From Lucifuga dentata (Eukaryota > Chordata > Actinopteri > Ophidiiformes > Bythitidae), in contig VXCM01005062.1 in assembly GCA_014773175.1 (NCBI GenBank), positions 1-64,000 on the forward strand: 64,000 nucleotides of DNA. Direction: 5' to 3'. The first letter of the stretch is position 1, and every line of letters starts with the position of its first letter. Below, piece after piece: positions 57,671-64,000 of the stretch. The position numbers were made by a program, and so were the translations under genes. Under the pieces are notes generated by a model that did not search any database, was not told where the DNA came from, and saw only the letters and a list, made by a program, of their open reading frames with translations.

Positions 57671-58370
57671 GACCTGATCTGATTACATTTCTCCTAAATA
57701 TATTTAAAACACTGTGTATACTGACACCTGTTGTACTTTTAGTTCACACCATCCTCTTCAAAAACTCTGTAAAAATGTGCTGATCAAACATTACATTTGG
57801 TTTAGACATGCCAGCCACCAAAATGAATGCCATTTATTTCAAGATTTAACATTCAAAACATTTGTCAGAAGATTTTGACCCCAGATGTAAAGACCAAAGT
57901 CCCATTGCACTGTCTTGCAGCATTGAAGCTAATGATAACTCTACTGATGCTTGCAAAGCTAAATTCAAGAGTTGGCATGCAGCAGCACAGCTGGGTGCCT
58001 TCCAGCATGAGCGAGGACTAGGGTTGCCACCTTTATTTTGCCAAAATACGGGACAAGACGGGGAGAGGGGAATCATACTGCCTTTTACATTTCAGGGGTG
58101 CACTTCCAGACATTGTGAAAATATAAAAACAGTGACACACTTCACTTTCCAAGCAATCAGTCAGGAAGCGATGCTGACACTGATGTAACCTGCACTCCTG
58201 GTGACCAGAATCTGTGGCTACTGCTGCCACACCAAATCATGATGGAGGAGCTGACAGACAGAGTGAGACGCTCTACCCTAACCTGAAAAAAAAGTTAGTT
58301 GCTAGTGTGGAGTTTTTAGGATTCGGTAACAAAGACAGGAAGTTGGTAGATGCTCCAGTCTGCAAGAAAT
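57671..58370. other. unclassified sequence, possible transposon edge
   Basis: CTAGGGTTGCCACC at about 58018-58031 looks like a hAT-type end, but no partner was found. A 108-codon frame (57862-58188) has no recognised domain. Confidence 0.35.
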
Positions 58371-58896
58371 GCTGATCAACAGGAACCACTAAAGGGCGAT
58401 ACCACCAACCTGTTCACCACCTTCACCTCCATCATCCTGCAGATTTCACCACGGTAGAGACAGGAAGTAGCAGTTAGCTTGCTAGCCCTGAAACAGGAAA
58501 TGTTCCATGAAGTCTTAGTTGTGTTGTTAAAGCTAAGTTCTCATGGCGTTGGACTTGACAGGATTTTCTCTCTCCTGGTTATTTGTTAGATTTGTGGATC
58601 TTTTGTTTATCAGGTCATCTGGTTCCTTTACACCATCCTTTAAGGTGGAATTGCTCTTTTTGTAGCTTTTGTACAGTTCTGGTTACAGACTCTCTCCACC
58701 TCCTTACACTCCTATTTGGAGTCTAATTCATTTGACAAAAAAGAGACAAAACGCAGAATAAACTAAGCTAAAGATGAATTTGACTGATAGTATTTTTTTC
58801 TTTAGATTTTCTATAAATATCGCAATAATATCGTTAGCATGAATTCTTTTGGCCACGATAATCGTGGAGTGAAAATCTGATATCGTGATAGCCCTA
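58371..58896 (-). mobile_element. hAT-like TIR element TAGGGCTGTC family, truncated inverted copy
   Basis: It is the reverse complement of roughly 46069-46589: CTGATCAACAGGAACC, CTAGCCCTGAAACAGG and the terminus GATAGCCCTA are all present. The part beyond the poly-G tract and the second terminus are missing. Confidence 0.85.
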
Positions 58897-58987
58897 GTGT
58901 TGATGTTACAGAAAGTTCTGGAACAGAGAGGTGAGTGGTGGTTACCTTCCATTTCACAAATGACAGTTCTGCGATCGTTGTCTCTGT

Positions 58988-59017
58988 AAATATGCAGGCT
59001 ATACAGCCTGCATATTT
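58988..59017. repeat. perfect 13-bp hairpin, 4-base loop
   Basis: AAATATGCAGGCT pairs with AGCCTGCATATTT across ATAC. Not part of a recognised element. Confidence 0.8.
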
Positions 59018-59845
59018 GCAAACTGAACGGCAGCTTCTAGTGATTTATAATTTCAAAACTGCTTGAAAGTGTATGCACTCGTACCACAAAGGGTGTGACA
59101 AAGACATCAGGAAACATAACTGGTGGTAGCATGTTGACTTCACTCGTCCACCAGCTTTTCTGCAGGTGGCATTTCTTAGCTTCCTTGTTGAGCTTCTCAT
59201 GGTATAGAATCTTGCTTTTACCTGAACCCTGTCCATTCATTGCTTGCTTCTTTGTTATTTATTGTGTGTTGTTTGTATTCTCTCGCCATGAGGCAGTGAA
59301 TGGATGGAAACAAAGAAGCATGTCTGTGACAATGGCTGACAATACTCACAATGCAACGCTAGTGTGACATTGTTGCCTATTCTCTATAGGAAGTGAAGAG
59401 AGAAATGAAGAGAAAATGCTACATTTCTACTTGATTTTCACTTGTTTTTTTAATATTCAAAATGGAAACAGAAAATATGAGAGATATAAAAATAAAAGTT
59501 GATCCATATATTATTAGCAAACCAAATAAATGAATGTCAGTGCTGCTGCCAGAATTCAAGAAATCCAAATTTAAGGTAAGGATGGATTTCCAGTCAACCA
59601 GAGTTGACAAGCTGATTCTCCAGTCACTCCAAAATCTGACTTTGACTTTCCCTCTTTATATTTTTGTGGCAGTCCTCACTTTGTCTCTCATGTCTGAACC
59701 GCCATCAACGCCATCGACGCCCCCGTTAGTACAGCTGTGTGCTATTAGCTTGTCAGCTGGGTGGGTATCACCTGTCAACAACCGCTGGGTGTTTCCCTGA
59801 ATCTCTCAGCCTCCCGCCAGCCTTTCAGCTTGTGCTGCTGTGAAG

Positions 59846-59859
59846 TGATTGATGACAGG
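59846..59859 (+). promoter_or_regulatory. PBX-HOX/MEIS-like composite site
   Basis: TGATTGATGACAGG joins a TGATTGAT PBX-HOX core to a TGACAG MEIS/PREP core with overlap. The surroundings are complex and non-repetitive. Candidate enhancer site only. Confidence 0.3.
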
Positions 59860-60064
59860 TCAACCACCAACGGCCTCACAAACTTTTCAATTCTTCCACA
59901 GGGAAATAGCTCATTTCTTCACAAGTCTATTTTAATTTTTGCAACATGACAGCATGCTATATTTATGCATTATGCTGGCACCTGGATGCAGAATTGTGAT
60001 GAATTACGCCACACGTTGAACAGGGCAGAAAAAAAACTTTAATTTGTGTCACTTTATTGTTTGC

Positions 60065-60094
60065 TTTTTTTTTTTTTTCNTTTTTTTTTTTTTT
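60065..60094. repeat. poly-T with single-N gap
   Basis: A T run with C then N at 60079-60080. Confidence 0.9.
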
Positions 60095-60980
60095 CCTCTT
60101 GGATGTCTTGTCAAGGGAGGTGTAGTTGCAAGGTAATATAAAAGTAAGCAGGCGTGACACTCCTATTTAGAAAACCACCTCACTCCCTCTCTCTCTCGCA
60201 GTTTCTACATGACTAAAACTGCCAGTGTGACATTGTCGAGGCCTTTTTTTCAAAGTCCTCCTGCCTTTTTAAAATACAGAACTGGTATCCTATTTGCTGC
60301 GGTGCAGGCTTCAAAGAGGTTATTTGTCATCATAGAGATTTATGCTGTCATTCAGGGACATTTATATCACTTTAAGCTCTTTGGGTGTTCCAGCTCTGGT
60401 GCTGGGCAGACAATCCCACAGAGAGCCGCCAAGCTTCTCTCTTTTCCATTTTCTTCCTTTTTGTATTCCTCCCCTTCACCAGCAAGAAGCGAGACTGTAA
60501 TGATTGTTACTGCCTCAAAGGGCACATGTTGTAACAGCCCTAAAACAAAATGGGATCTGGTTGGGTGAGTGTGGCTGGTCTTACCTGGAGAGGTTCTCTC
60601 TGGTGATTAGCTTCTGACAGCAGGAGGAATTCATGTCCAAAACCACCTGTGCCATACGTTATGTACTTATGAATTAAATAAGCTCACTGTTTGTCTGCCT
60701 GTATAAAGGTAATTATGTTTTGCAGTTCCATTTGCTCAAAGCTCCAAAGGATCCTCAATACAATAAGAATACAGATCCTTGATCTGAAAGGATCCTAAGC
60801 CTCTTTCTTACTGATGCTGTGATGGTGCCCAATCGATTTCTGCCTGCCGGCCTGTCGAGTTCTTCTTTACATCCACCGGCTGAAAGCAAAAAAAACATGG
60901 CAAGCAGAACGGTGGAATTTTCATGGAGGGGAGTTAAGGGGTTACAAAATGCAAGGTGGACTTTATATGTTCAGTTCCTG

Positions 60981-61255
60981 CAGGGTCAGATTGGCCATCG
61001 GGAGAGGCGGGACTTTTCCCAGTGGGCCGCAGCTATTGGGGCCTGCCGGTGACCTTTGCCATCAATATTAATTAAAATTACCTTAAACTAAGCAAACACC
61101 ATTTTTTTTTCTTTCATAATTTTCTTGGCACTTAGACAAAAAATGGATTCTAAAAACAGAAAGGGTGGCACTGAGAAACAGTGGACAATTATGGACTTGT
61201 ATGTTTACAGACACCTTAAAATCCCAGTAAAAATTAGGATCCCAACCCGACCCTG
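60981..61255 (+). mobile_element. hAT MITE, CAGGGTCGGATTGG family, copy 2, with target duplication
   Basis: The ends CAGGGTCAGATTGGCCATCG and (right, complemented) CAGGGTCGGGTTGGGATCCT are inverted. The flanks AGTTCCTG (60973-60980) and AGTGCCTG (61256-61263) are an 8-bp duplication with one mismatch, as for hAT. It is 275 bp and non-coding. Confidence 0.85.
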
Positions 61256-62886
61256 AGTGCCTGTATGAATACTAAATGTAGTTCTATGTTGCATTGTTAT
61301 GCATATTATCAGTCTCAAGTAAAGGCACTATGCAGTATGTGTTGAATGAACAAATGATCATGAGGTGCCTTGGCATTTAAAAATAAGTGCATACTGTATG
61401 AAGCTAGTGATTCTGTGATTGATCTGCTCTACATTTTTAAGGGTTTTGTAGCTTTGCTTTGAAAAGTGCTTGTATTAATAAATCACAGTTCTCCAGCATG
61501 TCAATTCACAAAGTCACAGTTCCCCAAATGTTCTCAACGGTCGATCACAGCTTGACCTGGACACCTATTTGCCTCAACTACCAACTTTAAATGACCACAT
61601 GAGACCAAACCTACGATTTATATCCTTATGCAGTATTTTGCATTTTACATGTAAAGGTAACAATTGTACATTAAAAACTCTTTTTCTTAATCTATTTCAG
61701 ACTTTGGGGACAGGTAACTATTATCTCTGATTATGGTTAAATATAGGAGGTCGTGTTGTAAGTATACAAATCAACAGGGCTGACTAACATAAAAAATGAT
61801 GATATGATGATATATGAATCAGCAGTTCAAACCTCAGTGCTGTTTAACTATCTTAACGTTAAGAAGATGCATGCAAACATAACACATAAAATTCAGTCAT
61901 AATCTTCATATCATTGCAGAAACTGAACAGCAGTGATTTGAAACTCAGAAGCTTTACTGTTCACGATTTAAGCGACACTCAAAAGTGGAAAGGAACTAAA
62001 CACCTTTACATTTAACCTGATTTTAGTAAGGTTATAATTACAGCCTCGGTACGTTTATTTAAATGATTTGAGTTTTTGATGGTGGTACTGATGAGCTTGT
62101 GTCATAAAAGTGGTGACATTTTTTTTTTTTTTTTTTNTTTTTTTTTTTTTTTTTCCAGAGGATAAAAAGTACTCATACCTCAACGAAAAGCCACTTTTCA
62201 TTTCCTGACATGCAGCAAGAGGTTTGCAGTGTGAGTTGTGAGTCTGGTAGCATCATTAGCCTGTTAACTGTACTCAGATGCAGCCTGTGCATCCATGACC
62301 GCTGAGGAAGCTGCGCCACATTAATACAGTCCCTCAAAGTAATTCAGCAGTCATTATGCAGAGCTCTGCTCTCATGTCCAGCAAATTGCCAATTGCTTAA
62401 GCTAAGTAATATCTACCTGAGGCAGGGAGTGTGTTTAAAAAACATTTAAAGAAATGACTTTGGGTGAAGAGAAGGGCATTGCAGGGCAAAGCCACACTGA
62501 CACTCCCACTGCAATCACTCAGAGACACAGAGCGAGACACAGAGAAGGCCTCTGCAAGCAGAAGGTTAGCCTCGTGACATTTTCCACCTGCGAGGAAAGA
62601 ATGAAAGCGTTTGAATTTAGAATATTCAAGCGCTGTGAAAAATGAGAGGATGATTTATCGCTGGCATTTGAGGCTGCTTCTTTATGTTTCAGAGAAAGGA
62701 AAATAAATCATAACCCTCATCACTGTAAAAACAGATTGAAGTTCTTTTTTTTTTTTTTTTTTTTTNTTTTTTTTTTTTTTTTTTTGTCAATTTTTTTTTC
62801 TTGTTTCTTTCCTTAAATTCTTCCAGTTTCGATAGGATATAATGCACTGGATAGAGCAGTACTTAAAATTACAGTATACAATTTAG
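61256..62886. other. unique sequence with two gapped poly-T tracts
   Basis: No gene is seen. Poly-T with N lies at 62119-62154 (N 62137) and 62745-62785 (N 62766). Complex sequence at 62180-62420 is unassigned. Confidence 0.45.
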
Positions 62887-63372
62887 TTAAGACTTGGAGA
62901 GCTCCAAAATGGACCATCTGTGTGTCCTGGCAGTCATGATTCTCACATGTTCATGACGACCAAGCAGTTTATTTCTGTTTCTCTGTGTTTTGCAAATTTG
63001 AGAGCCAGGACAGCCGCTGCAGCATGGAAGGATTTTTAGCACCTCCACAATCTCCACTTCATGGTTCGGTCTTCTTTTGAGCCTTCCCATGTTGCTTTTG
63101 TTGCTTTTTCTACTTCAAGCCACAGGAGTTTCTTTGGAACCCAGAGAATAGGCTTTCTCCTGCAAGGAATTGGCAGCCATTTGGTAGTCTTTATAATCCC
63201 TCATGGAGGAATCATATAGATGCCGGTACTTCCTCACCTTCTCTGCCAGTCGCTCATCAAAATTGTTCGCCATTGTATACAGACACTGTTTGAAATTTTG
63301 AATTTCAAGTGGTGTCTGACCTTGCAAATGACCCTCAAATGTGGCTTCCATGTCCGGCTGTTTTGGCCACAA
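62887..63372 (-). pseudogene. MADF-domain gene remnant, probably PIF/Harbinger-associated
   Basis: The frame 63372-63115 encodes 85 codons. From about residue 34, MANNFDERLAEKVRKYRHLY then DSSMRDYKDYQMAANSLQEK and AYSLG match the start of a MADF (Myb/SANT-like) DNA-binding domain: the acidic start, VRKY+HLYD, RDYKD and the final helix with LG are in place, although the usual Trp is replaced by Leu (NSLQE). MADF proteins act as partners of Harbinger transposases and also occur as host Adf-1-like factors. The second half of the domain is missing. A downstream frame, 63090-62887 (KTQRNRNKLLGRHEHVRI), is homologous to the shard at 35310-35567, so the gene was part of a dispersed element. Its frames do not join into one protein. 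Confidence 0.55.
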
Positions 63373-63934
63373 TTATGTCATATTTTCCACGTGCCCACTG
63401 TCGCATCTGTATCCATGTTAACATAAACCTGCCTTGAATCAAGCAGCACATATAGGTTTCATTTGGTTTGGTTTTTGTAAAGTCTTTTAGAATTCTCTCT
63501 CTCTCTCTCTCACACACACACACTTCTGATTTCTCTGCTTTAGAAAAACTCAGCCAGAGCAGGATGTGTGTGTATGTGTGTGAGGTGTTTCTGCCCTCCC
63601 CATCTCACATCCTGGAAGTATTCTGGCAGTATGTCATAGTAGGTGCCACACAGCGCCATCACAGCAGCAAATAAAAGTCATATTTTATTTACCTGACAAG
63701 GGCTCTTTGAGCTCTCCTTGACCAAAAACGATGGCGGAGCCGCTTCCGCGCTGAGATGTGATTTCAAAATGTTACTGCCTGCCCTCCCTGGAAAATGTCC
63801 GCTTCCTCTTTGTCAGAAAACTCCTCTCTATTCTGGTGTTGTTCTCAGTGTTGGGCAGTTGCTCAATCTTATTAGAGGGCAGTGGGTGGGTGGGGGGGTT
63901 GGAAGGTTTATAGTGTCACAGATAGACCCCCAAC
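63373..63934. other. unique sequence, possibly intron
   Basis: Contains (CT)n(CA)n at 63494-63523, a YY1-like GATGGCGGAG at about 63731 and G/C-rich patches after 63880. No exon was recognised before the acceptor below. Confidence 0.4.
63494..63523. repeat. (CT)n(CA)n microsatellite
   Basis: CT units followed by CA units. Confidence 0.9.
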
Positions 63935-64000
63935 CATCACCCCACCCCCCCTCTCTTTCCACAGAGGCTTTGTCTGTACTGCAGCACCCTCCACGTACCC
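63935..64000 (+). other. candidate splice acceptor and start of an exon at the window edge
   Basis: A tract ACCCCCCCTCTCTTTCCACAG-like in composition (pyrimidine run ending in CACAG at 63960-63964) is followed by 36 bases without a stop in any forward frame (AGGCTTTGTCTG and on). This is a good acceptor consensus, but the exon is cut off, so neither frame nor protein can be named. Confidence 0.3.

Larger units (their letters stand above)
58897..60980. other. unique sequence; conserved-element candidates at 59760-59900 and 60200-60560
   Basis: No gene is seen. It contains a perfect hairpin (58988-59017), a PBX-MEIS-like site (59846-59859) and poly-T with N at 60080 (60065-60094). A donor-like AAGGTAAGG at 59573-59581 has no exon context. 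Confidence 0.35.

Noticed and set aside
57862..58188. 108-codon plus-strand frame starting MSEDFDPRCK
   Set aside because: No domain recognised; it runs through what looks like a transposon edge near 58018.
59534..59600. Exon ending at a donor-like AAGGTAAGG
   Set aside because: No acceptor, frame support or protein match; a nine-base donor match is frequent by chance.

Overview
The window looks like intergenic or deeply intronic DNA of a teleost fish, probably a percomorph. I see no complete host protein-coding gene, no tRNA or rRNA gene, and no bacterial-style operon. The sequence is AT-rich and full of microsatellites, homopolymers and old transposable elements of the kinds typical of ray-finned fish (Tc1/mariner, hAT, PIF/Harbinger-like and many short inverted-repeat elements, plus several LINE 3' ends). 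It carries 22 assembly gaps: 21 single N's and one run of 508 N's.

Layout. 1-76 is the end of a DNA transposon that continues off the left edge. 1285-2422 is a dead Tc1/mariner element. 3967-4672 is a TIR element. 6148-7757 is a hAT transposase pseudogene with a BED-type finger. 9493-10141 is the first of five copies of a pogo-like TIR element; the others are 17719-18913, 22618-23269, 33735-34190 and 52343-53371. Two related TIR families beginning TTAAAGGACCATAC lie at 13334-13915, 14125-14710, 29901-30488, 34243-34281 and 39985-40341. An element at 14915-15682, repeated at 49627-49956, carries a perfect DR1 nuclear-receptor half-site pair. A 5'-truncated LINE with a 253-codon open frame is nested in the pogo-like copy at 17719-18913.

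The most striking object is 25005-26403: a hAT-like element with imperfect 8-bp target duplications, whose interior is a 0.87-kb minisatellite of 9-bp units with a 198-bp higher-order repeat. Further right are LINE remnants at 27671-27920, 31150-31750, 38440-39571 and 56730-57670. A second BED-hAT remnant runs into the large gap at 44169-44676. A hAT-like pair in opposite orientation lies at 46069-46770 and 58371-58896, and there is a 275-bp hAT MITE at 60981-61255. A MADF-domain remnant at 63115-63372 probably belonged to a PIF/Harbinger-like element.

Between these lie stretches of higher-complexity sequence (around 12.4, 20.1-20.4, 36.9-37.4, 40.5-41.2, 48.5-49.0, 59.8 and 60.2-60.5 kb). 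Some contain clustered homeodomain, POU or PBX-MEIS-like sites and are candidates for conserved non-coding elements, which only a multi-species alignment can decide. A promoter-like CCAAT/TATA pair lies near 51.75-51.85 kb. A good splice-acceptor consensus at the right edge (63935-63964) may open an exon of a gene beyond the window.

Six single-N gaps are each flanked by identical or near-identical 61-67-bp direct repeats, so those tandem duplications are almost certainly assembly artefacts. I found no evidence for a new multi-gene system. The interesting content is transposon biology, assembly structure and possible regulatory DNA.
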